Source: JAZOXB01 sp040096185
GTDB taxonomy: Bacteria > Bacillota > Clostridia > Oscillospirales > Oscillospiraceae
Assembly: GCF_040096185.1 (NCBI RefSeq)
Contig: NZ_JBBMFF010000261.1
Coordinates: 1-35,131 of the forward strand
Reading direction: 5' to 3'
DNA: 35,131 bases
In this document: piece after piece, positions 1-6,595 of the stretch
Numbering within the stretch: the first letter of the stretch is position 1
Layout: each line of letters starts with the position of its first letter
The notes under the pieces: generated by a model
Databases searched by the model: none
What the model was told of the DNA's origin: nothing
Seen by the model: only the letters and a program-made list of their open reading frames with translations
Program-made: the position numbers and the translations under genes

Positions 1-689
1 TTTCCACTCATTACCCTTTTTCGTCTGGTGCATTTCCGGGTCGCGCTTCTTCTCCGCGTTTTTGGTGGAGCTGGGTGCGTTGATGATCGTTGCATCCACG
101 ATGGTTCCGCCCTTCATCATGTGCCCGGTTTGCACCATTACCCGGTTGATCGCGTCAAAAAACAGCTTGTTCAGGCCGTTTTCTTCCAGAAGATGACGGA
201 ACTTGCACAGGGTCGTTTCGTCCGGCACTGCTTCCGTCATGAAGTCAATGCCCGTGAATTTCCGCATGGCATAGCTGTCATAGATGGCATCCTCTGTTGC
301 CGGATCGGACAGGTTGAACCAGATCTGATACTGATTCTTGATTAAAATATTTAATCAAGAATCTCGTGTGCTTTGCACACTCGCATCGTGCGAATGCACG
401 CTGCGCCGTCTCATGCAGAATCTGACGCGCCGCTGGCGCTATAAAAAGCTCTTCAAGCTTTTTAACAGATTCTAGTATGAAGCAGATACATCCGCAGCAT
501 CTTTTCGATCCCCATGGGCGGACGTCCGCGCTTTCCCATGGGATAGCAGGGCCTGATGACACTGACCCACTCGTCCCATGGAATGATTTCGTCCATGATT
601 TCCAGAAACTCTTCCCGCTTCGTTTTTTTCTTGCGGCAGCTGTACTCGATGTCTGTAAATGTTTCCTGCTTCATTGCCTGCACCACCAT
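1..689 (-). pseudogene. IS5-family transposase, interrupted and cut by window edge
   Basis: This is a DDE transposase that would cut and rejoin the IS ends. The first part (689 to about 478) reads as the typical IS5 N-terminus, with KREEFLEIMDEIIPWDEW and GKRGRPPMGIEKMLRMYLL. A 149-bp insertion plus a 3-bp duplication follows, and the frame resumes at 325 with QIWFNLSDPATEDAIYDSYA and later GGTIVDATIINAPSSTK, which carries the first DDE aspartate (IVDAT). It runs off position 1 without a stop. Removing the insertion rejoins MYLL to QIWF exactly, so the gene was intact before that event. A start at 674 (MKQETF) is also possible. As it stands translation ends a few codons into the insertion, so the protein is inactive. 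Confidence 0.85.
329..477. mobile_element. 149-bp hairpin-rich miniature element (MITE-like) with 3-bp target duplication
   Basis: Non-coding insertion inside the IS5 transposase. It is flanked by TGA at 326-328 and 478-480, and its ends are short inverted repeats (TACT at 329-332, AGTA at 474-477, with a GATTC/GAATC-like extension). It contains a run of perfect hairpins: 333-346/350-363 (14 bp, 3-nt loop), 366-371/375-380, 381-385/389-393, 427-431/435-439 and 443-450/456-463. Excising the element plus one TGA restores the transposase reading frame and its conserved residues. No ORF is carried, so it must be mobilised in trans if it is a transposon. I do not recognise the family. Confidence 0.75.
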
Positions 690-704
690 CGTTTTGATGA
701 TGTT

Positions 705-713
705 ATTATACCA
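705..713 (-). promoter_or_regulatory. Extended -10 promoter of the IS5-like transposase
   Basis: The minus strand reads TGGTATAAT, an extended -10 box, ending 15 bases upstream of the first ATG at 689. No clear -35 box is visible, as is usual for TGn promoters. The very short leader leaves little room for a ribosome-binding site before 689, which slightly favours the ATG at 674. Confidence 0.5.
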
Positions 714-756
714 TATTCGGATCCTCTTTGGTAGTGCGGATTAAATCAGAGGTTCC

Positions 757-1059
757 CTAAATCTTCGGCGGAGATTCCCGCGGGCAACTGACGACATTAC
801 ACAGTGCGTATGCCACTCTTTGAAGTCCGTCTGCCAGTTCAAATGCCGCATAGACCTTCTCAATGTCAATCCGATTCACCGCGTCGGTCAATTTTTGCAT
901 ATCCTCGGCAGAGAAAAGGCAGAGATTTTTCCAATTTCCCTCCGCGTCGGATTTCAAGCTCTCTGTTTCCTTGCGGATATTCTCCGCAAGTTCCGTCAGC
1001 TACTGTGACAAATCGAGCAATCTGCCGATTGTCTGTTCTGCTAATTCTTGTTCTTCCAT
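757..1059 (-). pseudogene. Small acidic protein with in-frame amber stop (function unknown)
   Basis: An ATG at 1059 follows a good ribosome-binding site (GGAGGG, about 10 bases upstream). The frame reads MEEQELAEQTIGRLLDLSQ, then TAG at 1000-1002, then continues in the same frame for about 80 residues (LTELAENIRKETESLKSD, SAEDMQKLTDAVNRIDIEKV, YAAFELADGLQRVAYALC) to TAG at 757-759. Both sides of the amber codon look like one charged helical protein, so a single CAG-to-TAG or TGG-to-TAG change is the simplest explanation. It is the last gene of the minus-strand operon, and its stop lies in the presumed target duplication of the IS5-like element. I recognise no family. Confidence 0.5.
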
Positions 1060-1086
1060 GTTTATACAACCCTCCATTTGGTCATT

Positions 1087-1233
1087 TTACGCGATTACGG
1101 TGCCTTTGGTTTTGCGGCAGTTCAGTCACTTCCGGGAGAACTCGTCTCTCCCTGCCGATTGCAGAATCTCCGTTGGATTCAGCAAACGGATCGCCGCATC
1201 CGCTGCTTTCTCTCCTGTCATCGGAAGCAGCAT
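1087..1233 (-). pseudogene. Short ORF with in-frame opal stop between membrane gene and last gene
   Basis: The frame starting at 1233 reads MLLPMTGEKAADAAIRLLNP and TEILQSAGRDEFSRK, meets TGA at 1126-1128, and resumes as LNCRKTKGTVIA before TAA at 1087-1089. The composition before the stop looks coding. A competing frame gives a 53-residue ORF (1243-1082, starting MTENAASDD), which looks less protein-like to me. No strong ribosome-binding site precedes either start. It may be a decayed small gene of the operon or not coding at all; no function can be given. Confidence 0.3.
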
Positions 1234-1255
1234 TTTCGGTCATGCTCGTGCTTTC

Positions 1256-2797
1256 TCAGACGATTACCATGTGAACGCTGACCGTGTCGTTTTCAAGCGT
1301 ATTGTCGATGCCGACACAACATCCGGTGTTATCTGTCAGCGTCGTGGCAGCGAGCTTGCCTGCATAATGCAGCAGCGCCTGCATTTTCGCTTTTCGGTTT
1401 GCGGTGATTTTGACGGCTGCATATTCTCCGCGGAACGAGAGCTGTTCAAAGGTTCGAGCCACCTCCCAAATTGCGCCGTAATAGCGGCAAATCGTACAAT
1501 GATCTTTGCCTTGCAGGTGGACGAACAGCTCGTTCTCCTTCAGGTGAATCAGATTATCCTGTCCCTCGAACAGGTCGGACAGATCAATCTCCCAGTCCGG
1601 CAAAGGCAGTGACCGCATCACCATGCAGCTGGCCTTTTCTTCGCGTCCGGGGAGAAGATAGTGGTGTACCTCCTCCAGCTCCCGGTAAAGAAAACTCGTG
1701 CGGAACGGGTATACGCTTTCCCTTTCAAAAGGAAATACGAGCAGCGCGGTCAGCAGCGTCATCGTCGAGGCGTAGGCATCTCCGGACAAGAACGGAATGG
1801 CGTAGAGGAATGGCGATTCGATACCGAATGCCCGCATCGGCTCTCCGAGAAACACGTACAGCAGCGAGAGCATTGCGCCGGCACCCAACAGCCGCGTCAT
1901 GCCTTTCCACTGTACTGTGAGAATCATGCCGGTTACAAGCACCATAACCATCAAACCAACCAGCAGTGCAAACAATCCCCAGCCGAGCTTGACAGCCGCT
2001 GTAAGCATCACGCCGCATTGTGCCGATTCCGACAGCGCACCTGTCTCCGATGTGCCGAAAAAGCGGCACGCTCGCAGAATCCCATAATATTTTCCGATGC
2101 CTTGCGGATCCAATGGCGAAACAGAAAAGTCGGTAAAGCCGCCAAATACGCCGAGACAGAAGTCATTGGAAACAACTGCGAAGCCAAGAACCGTTAAGAG
2201 CCAGACTCCAATTACGCACAGGCACCAAAGTCTCTTTTGCACAGTCGCGCCGGAATAAGCGGCGATACAGCCGAGCACCAGCGCCAACAGGAGTGCCAGC
2301 ATCGCGGAAAAGGAATTTCCCATTCCGAGGGAAAGCAGGGCAACAATCGCCGCCGCTCCGACCACGAAGAAGGGTGTGCAGCGTCGGTAACCTTGCATCG
2401 CAAAGGCGACTGCAGCAACGATGAGCACAGAGATGAACATGAACGTCGGCCAGGTGCTGATGCTTTTCCGATAGTCGGAGCGGTAAAAAAGTACGCAAAG
2501 CAGACCGAGCAGATAACAAAGCAGCATCGCGCCAATGCCGGGATGATCCCGCAGCAGTCGAAGGATCGGATATCTGCGCAGCAGGAAGAAGGTCACAGCG
2601 CCAACAGCAACCGGCGCAAGGCAGCGATGCAGCTCGAGCTGTATACTGCTGCCAAGGCAGGCAATGCGGATGATGCCGCCGAGCAGGATCAGTGCAGCCA
2701 GTGCCGCCAGGTAGAGCGCTTTACATACAGGGTGCTTCCCGCGAAGCATCCACTGTTCACGGCGGCGAATCTCTTGTTCAACGGACGTAATTTTCAC
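1256..2797 (-). CDS. Polytopic membrane protein, divergent SEDS (FtsW/RodA)-like, with soluble C-terminal domain
   Basis: A 513-residue protein starting at GTG 2797, with GGAGGG a few bases upstream. An ATG two bases earlier in another frame meets TGA at once, which supports the GTG. About ten hydrophobic segments lie between residues 25 and 350. The order of a long loop, then AAVKLGWGLFALLVGLMV, then GIESPFLYAIPFLSGDAYAS near the end of the membrane part is reminiscent of SEDS glycan polymerases (eelG...GiPLPFiSyGG), but the key motifs are degenerate, so this is only a likeness. Roughly residues 365-513 form a soluble, probably cytoplasmic domain I do not recognise. Before the IS3 insertion it followed the upstream gene with an 18-base gap, so it belongs to the same operon. 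Confidence 0.5.
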   Translation of the reverse strand: MKITSVEQEIRRREQWMLRGKHPVCKALYLAALAALILLGGIIRIACLGSSIQLELHRCLAPVAVGAVTFFLLRRYPILRLLRDHPGIGAMLLCYLLGLLCVLFYRSDYRKSISTWPTFMFISVLIVAAVAFAMQGYRRCTPFFVVGAAAIVALLSLGMGNSFSAMLALLLALVLGCIAAYSGATVQKRLWCLCVIGVWLLTVLGFAVVSNDFCLGVFGGFTDFSVSPLDPQGIGKYYGILRACRFFGTSETGALSESAQCGVMLTAAVKLGWGLFALLVGLMVMVLVTGMILTVQWKGMTRLLGAGAMLSLLYVFLGEPMRAFGIESPFLYAIPFLSGDAYASTMTLLTALLVFPFERESVYPFRTSFLYRELEEVHHYLLPGREEKASCMVMRSLPLPDWEIDLSDLFEGQDNLIHLKENELFVHLQGKDHCTICRYYGAIWEVARTFEQLSFRGEYAAVKITANRKAKMQALLHYAGKLAATTLTDNTGCCVGIDNTLENDTVSVHMVIV

Positions 2798-2828
2798 ATT
2801 TTCCCTCCGTACTTTTCAATTTACGATA

Positions 2829-2853
2829 TGGGGGTGCGGACGAAATCTTGGAC
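2829..2853 (+). repeat. Left inverted repeat of the IS3-family element
   Basis: Twenty-five bases starting TGGGGGTGCGGAC and ending TCTTGGAC. They match the reverse complement of 4677-4701 at 21 of 25 positions by eye, with differences only in the middle four bases. Confidence 0.85.
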
Positions 2854-2879
2854 CAAAATAGTGGGACAGGAGGTCGTCT

Positions 2880-4428
2880 ATGTATTCCTATGAGAAACGG
2901 ATAAAAGCCGTCAAACTCTATATTCAATATGATCGAAGCGTCGCTGCAGTAAGGCGAGAACTGGGATATCCTTCTCCGAACATGCTCCTTCGTTGGTATG
3001 CAGAGTATGTAGAAAATGGAGATCTGCATAAGGCTTATAAGGATCCAGTATGGTTTTCAGAGGATCAAAAACAGCGTGCCACCCAACATTACTTGGAACA
3101 CGGGAAGAATGCGACCAGAACGGTTAAGGCACTTGGATATCCCAGTCGTCAAGTTCTCTCTAAATGGCTCGACGAGGCATTTCCTAATCGAAAAAACATT
3201 GTCTTTCTAAGAATGCTCTGGTAGAATGTCCTCAAGAAAAGAAAGAGCAAGCTGTTATCGACTTTTGCGCCCGTCAGAGCTCTGCACAAAAGATTGCTGA
3301 AACGCATGGCGTGAGTCGAGCATCGTTGTACAAGTGGAAAAAACAGCTGCTCGGCGAGGAGCAAAGAGTCACAATGCCCCAAAAAAGCATCCTGCCTCAG
3401 CTACCGAAGAGAAGCTCATCAAAGAAATCGAGGCATTACGGGCCGAGGAAGCGGATCTCCAGGCCAAATTATATCGACTCAGGCTGGAATACGACATTTT
3501 GAAAAAGGCCTCTGAAGTCTTAAAAAAAGCCGAGGGCATCAATCTGCAAACCATAAGTAATCGCGAAAAGGCCGAAGTGATTGATGTCCTAAGAGATAAA
3601 TATCGGCTAAAGGAACTGCTGGAGACTTTACAGATTTCTAAAAGTAGCTACTGTTATCAGGAGAACCGCATTCACGGACTGGACAAATACGCAAATCTCC
3701 GCACGGAGATTCAGGCCGTCTTCTGTGCAACCAACGGGTGCTATGGCTATCGACGCATCCATGCAAGCCTAAAGAAAGCGGGCATGGTAGCCTCTGAGAA
3801 AGTTATTCGCCGGCTGATGAAGGAAGAAAACTTGGCGGTTCGTTGTGTAAAACAAAGGAAATACAGTTCTTACGCTGGCGAAATCAGTCCCGAAGTAGCC
3901 AACATTGTCAACCGTGACTTCCATGCCGAAGCACCTAATACCAAGTGGCTTACCGATATCACGGAGTTCAGTATTTCTGCAGGTAAAATCTATTTATCCC
4001 CCATCACTGATTGTTTCGATGGCTTAGCGGTCTCGTGGTCCATTGGAACTTCTCCGTCAGCTGACTTAGTCAATGGGATGTTAGACGAAGCTATTTCCCT
4101 CTTAAAAGAAAATGAACATCCTATTATTCACAGCGACCGCGGCGCGCATTACCGGTGGCCCGGCTGGATTCAACGAATGGACGCAGCTTGGCTCACCAGA
4201 TCCATGTCAAAGAAAGGCTGCTCCCCAGATAACTCTGCTTGCGAGGGCTTCTTTGGCCGTCTGAAAAACGAAATGTTTTATGATAGGTCATGAAAAGGAA
4301 CCTCCATTGACGAGTTTATCGCTATCTTGGATGATTATATCCGTTGGTATAACGAAAGCCAAATCAAGAAATCCCTCGGATGGATGAGTCCGTTAGAATA
4401 CAGACGCAGCCTTGATTTGGCTGGGTAA
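2880..4428 (+). pseudogene. IS3-family transposase (orfA/orfB), frameshifted and with a premature stop
   Basis: OrfA starts at ATG 2880 after AGGAGG and contains two helix-turn-helix units (SVAAVRRELGYPSPNMLLRW; NATRTVKALGYPSRQVLSKW). It loses frame at an A6 run near 3190, where one more A would restore reading into a third HTH (SSAQKIAETHGVSRASLYKW). At about 3379 an A6G run (CCAAAAAAG) is a plausible -1 slip site into orfB, which carries the rve integrase core with DDE residues in WLTDITEF, HSDRGAHY and CEGFFGRLKNEM. OrfB then meets TGA at 4291-4293, where relatives have Trp (YDRS-W-KG), and continues in frame to TAA at 4426-4428. Two lesions make this copy probably inactive unless the frameshift is an assembly error. 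Confidence 0.85.
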
Positions 4429-4448
4429 CGATTATGGAGGATACTTTC

Positions 4449-4640
4449 ATGAAAGCTGGAGAACTGATTGATTTTCTGATGCTCTACGATAAAGACGACG
4501 AGGTTCAAATCGAAATCTATGAGACACTCTCAGACAACTACATTGATACGACCGCCGCAATCACCATCGTGGAGGAAAATGCGAATGTCCCTACGCTAAG
4601 AATTGATGTAGAAGCTGGAAAATTCAAAGCGTTCCGTTAA
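4449..4640 (+). CDS. Passenger small protein carried inside the IS3 element
   Basis: A 63-residue acidic protein starting MKAGELIDFLMLYDKDDEVQ. The ATG at 4449 has GGAGG nine to thirteen bases upstream; an in-frame ATG at 4434 overlaps that site and is less likely. It sits 20 bases after the orfB stop and ends before the right inverted repeat, so it moves with the element. The pattern (one N-terminal helix with GELIDFL, an acidic turn DKDDEVQIEIYE, then beta-strand-like segments) resembles small phage and ICE proteins beginning GELI.LL...D.EV.I, whose role is unknown. It is intact although the transposase is broken. Confidence 0.6.
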   Translation: MKAGELIDFLMLYDKDDEVQIEIYETLSDNYIDTTAAITIVEENANVPTLRIDVEAGKFKAFR

Positions 4641-4676
4641 GATGCGCTCGGGAGACGGGCATTACTTGGAATTTAA

Positions 4677-4701
4677 GTCCAAGAAAATGTCCGCACCCCC
4701 A
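4677..4701 (-). repeat. Right inverted repeat of the IS3-family element
   Basis: On the minus strand it begins TGGGGGTGCGGAC and contains TCTTGGAC, mirroring 2829-2853. Immediately outside it (4702 onward) the interrupted minus-strand gene begins. Confidence 0.85.
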
Positions 4702-5238
4702 AATGCGTCAATTTTGCGCCAGTGCAGCTTCGAATCGTTTTTCACGCATTGAAAGGTCTGCCCCTGCAGAACATCATCAATGCTTTTATATTTATCGTAA
4801 GGGACAAAATCCTCGTTGCCGCAAATATAGGCGTGGACGGGGGATCCCGTGCTGCTCTGCGTAGAATCTGATGTAGAACCAGATAGGGGGTTCAATGATG
4901 ACTCCTGGCTGAATGACATCTTTGCAAATCGTCGCGACAGTTGCCAGGATAGCAGCAAAATCGGTGTCTGCCTTTCGGATTCTTTCAATGTACGAAAAAG
5001 TTCTGAGCTCCAACCGACGCTCCTCCAGATGTAATCTACCAAGTGGCGCACATCGTTGCAGTTCATGTGAGTGGAGGAGGTCGAAACAGACGAAGATATT
5101 CCCAACTTGCCAGCAATATTTCCCTAAATCGACAGGATAGGTGGTCACAATGTTGCCGTTACGTTTGGCTTTCCCGATATCTTCCTGCATCCATTTGGCA
5201 TTTTTGCTTCTACTGCGCCCGTTTGCGTTACTTTTTTT
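4702..5238 (-). pseudogene. C-terminal segment of phosphatase-like protein or separate downstream gene; frameshifted and IS-interrupted
   Basis: From an A7 run at 5232-5238 the minus strand reads SNANGRSRSKNAKWMQEDIG, KAKRNGNIVTTYPVDLGKYC, WQVGNIFVCFD and later ADTDFAAILATVATICKDVI up to FYAEQHGIP. There the frame breaks at a C5 run (plus-strand G5, 4839-4843); with one C fewer it continues as VHAYICGNEDFVPYDKYKSI and DDVLQGQTFQCVKND to KLHWRKIDAF. The IS3 element interrupts it at 4702, and beyond the IS the last codons IVN-stop lie at 2828-2816. It overlaps the 3' end of the phosphatase gene in another frame. It is either a C-terminal extension reached by a frameshift at A7, or a separate gene starting at 5190 (MQEDIG), although that ATG lacks a good ribosome-binding site. 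Function is not recognised. Confidence 0.55.
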
Positions 5239-5693
5239 GAAAATGCCTTCCGCCTGGCAGTTGCGTTGAGAGCTAGACGATCGTTAAGAGCATCTTCTGT
5301 GATAGGAGCATTCAAAACCCGACGCGTGAGGCGATAGACCAGCGGGTTGGGCATATAGTTTGGGTCGTCCCAGATGGAGAAGTCGGAACCGCCGTCGGCG
5401 CAGCGGATCGCGGCGGCCAGTGCGGCGCTTCTTGACACGCCGCAGTCGCAGCAGACGAACAGCTCCGGCCGCGCATCCGGCCGTTGGAGAAAGGAAGCAA
5501 CATCGGCTGCTAATTGCGCAGAAAACGCCGCCGGGTCATCGACATCGACGGTATCCCGGAAGTCCAGCCGCAGTACGTTAGAAGGCAGCGGCTTGGAGAG
5601 ATAGTCCTCCGAGGTGCAGAGAATAAAATCTAACGCAGGATCGTCCGTGCAATGCAGCACGGCTTTGATTGGGCTGATATAGATATCTCTCAT
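5145..5693 (-). CDS. Dual-specificity/tyrosine phosphatase-like protein
   Basis: A 182-residue ORF whose ATG overlaps the stop of the upstream DnaA-like gene (ATGA), indicating translational coupling. The centre carries the cysteine phosphatase signature CX5R as CDCGVSR (in LFVCCDCGVSRSAALAAAI), preceded by a beta strand, as in DSP/PTP folds. An aspartate-rich stretch (RLDFRDTVDVDD) could supply the general acid. The later IWDDPNYMPNPLVYRLTRRV is a conserved-looking tail of small Clostridia phosphatase-like proteins. After about residue 151 the frame passes an A7 run (5232-5238), and the last 30 residues (from VTQTGAVEAK) look out of frame; a -1 shift there leads into the segment annotated at 4702-5238. 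The substrate is unknown; a regulatory role in the operon is a guess. Confidence 0.6.
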   Translation of the reverse strand: MRDIYISPIKAVLHCTDDPALDFILCTSEDYLSKPLPSNVLRLDFRDTVDVDDPAAFSAQLAADVASFLQRPDARPELFVCCDCGVSRSAALAAAIRCADGGSDFSIWDDPNYMPNPLVYRLTRRVLNAPITEDALNDRLALNATARRKAFSKKVTQTGAVEAKMPNGCRKISGKPNVTATL

Positions 5694-6460
5694 TTTATAT
5701 TCCTCCCGAGTACTACAACCTGACCGATCAGCGGCGCCAATTCCGGTAAAAGCTCCTCCGGCGGTCGGTCGGCGGTCAGAATGGTCCGCTTTCCTGTTTC
5801 GTTGCGGCTGCGCAGAAGCTGCAAAAACCGATTCGCCATAATGGGGTAGACTGCAAATTGCACATTATCCATCAGAAGCATTTCAGTATTACAATATTCG
5901 GCGAACCGTGCTTCCAAATTTCCTTCGCGCATCGCGCAGATCATCTCATTGAAGAACCAGTCGCCGGTGCGCAGTAACAATTCAAGCCCGGGCGTCCGCT
6001 GTAAAGCTCGGCGGGCGGCTGCGTGCAAAAGATGCGTTTTTCCGACATTTCGGTCGCCGTAGATGTACAAAAGCGGCGCATCCGCCTGTTCCGCCCAACG
6101 CATTGCCGCGTCAAACGCCGCCGCGTTTTCCTGGGTGACCACGAAATTCTCTCCGGTGTACTGCGGATTTATGCGTGCGACTACCATAGGGTCGGAGCGG
6201 AAGGCTGCCGTTTTTTCATCATCCCAGAGTTCGAGCTGCAATTCGCTGTTCAGCGTATCATGCAAGATGCGCTCTGTTTCATCGAAAAAACGTTCTAAAA
6301 ACAAACTCTGCTGCTCGCGATCCGCAATGTATAACGCAAACACGCCATTTTCTGCGCAAATCGGTTCCGCACTTTCCCAAAGCGGTTCCGACTGCGCAAT
6401 TTCTCTGCTATTCTGCAATTCCTGTAGAATACGACACCAAATGTAAGCAGCAGATTCCAT
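5690..6460 (-). CDS. DnaA/Hda-like AAA+ ATPase lacking the DNA-binding domain
   Basis: A 256-residue protein. I chose ATG 6460 because AAGGAG lies 7 bases upstream; the frame extends to 6583 but without a site there. Residues 1-90 form an acidic N-terminal region. Residues about 97-256 match the DnaA AAA+ core: YTGENFVV (DnaA YTFDNFVV), Walker A GDRNVGKTHLLHA (135-147), Walker B MLLMDNVQF (194-202), and sensor 1 TILTADRPPEEL (227-238), close to DnaA's LTSDRPP. DnaA domain IV, which binds DnaA boxes, is absent, as is most of the lid. It could therefore act like Hda or DnaC-type loaders on DNA or replication complexes, or as an operon-specific ATPase. It follows the RT gene by 135 bases and is coupled to the phosphatase gene. 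Confidence 0.75.
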   Translation of the reverse strand: MESAAYIWCRILQELQNSREIAQSEPLWESAEPICAENGVFALYIADREQQSLFLERFFDETERILHDTLNSELQLELWDDEKTAAFRSDPMVVARINPQYTGENFVVTQENAAAFDAAMRWAEQADAPLLYIYGDRNVGKTHLLHAAARRALQRTPGLELLLRTGDWFFNEMICAMREGNLEARFAEYCNTEMLLMDNVQFAVYPIMANRFLQLLRSRNETGKRTILTADRPPEELLPELAPLIGQVVVLGRNIK

Positions 6461-6595
6461 AATGCTCTCCTTATAGACCACAGGCACATTTTGCCGAAAT
6501 ATATTTTTGCTCACGAACAGCAAACGCATCAAGAAGTGAATGCCGGAACCGTTCGTCATGCGGTAAAAGCCCTTACAGGTCATGCATGCGTTTTT

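Larger units (their letters stand above)
1..756 (-). mobile_element. IS5-like insertion sequence, 5' part only
   Basis: The element holds a split IS5-type transposase gene and continues past position 1, so only one end is visible. The outer end appears to lie near 756: the minus strand begins GGAACCTCTGATTTAATCCG, resembling IS5-group ends, and is followed by CTAA at 757-760, the target type IS5 relatives prefer. The other end and the second target copy are outside the window, so the boundary is inferred. The element abuts the 3' end of the small degenerate gene at 757-1059. Confidence 0.65.
2829..4701 (+). mobile_element. IS3-family insertion sequence with a passenger gene
   Basis: Bounded by 25-bp inverted repeats (2829-2853 and 4677-4701; the outer 13 bp are identical, TGGGGGTGCGGAC, then TCTTGGAC is shared). 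It contains a frame-broken IS3-type transposase and, between the transposase stop and the right repeat, a separate 63-residue ORF with its own strong ribosome-binding site. No 3- or 4-bp target duplication is visible (ata on the left, aat on the right). Joining the flanks (4702 to 2828 on the minus strand) yields a sensible gene end, KIDAFIVN-stop, which confirms the boundaries. Confidence 0.85.

Noticed and set aside
6461..6595. Second structured RNA between RT and DnaA-like gene
   Set aside because: Only a weak 6-bp ACGAAC/GTTCGT pairing is seen; no closing arms, promoter or array of hairpins.
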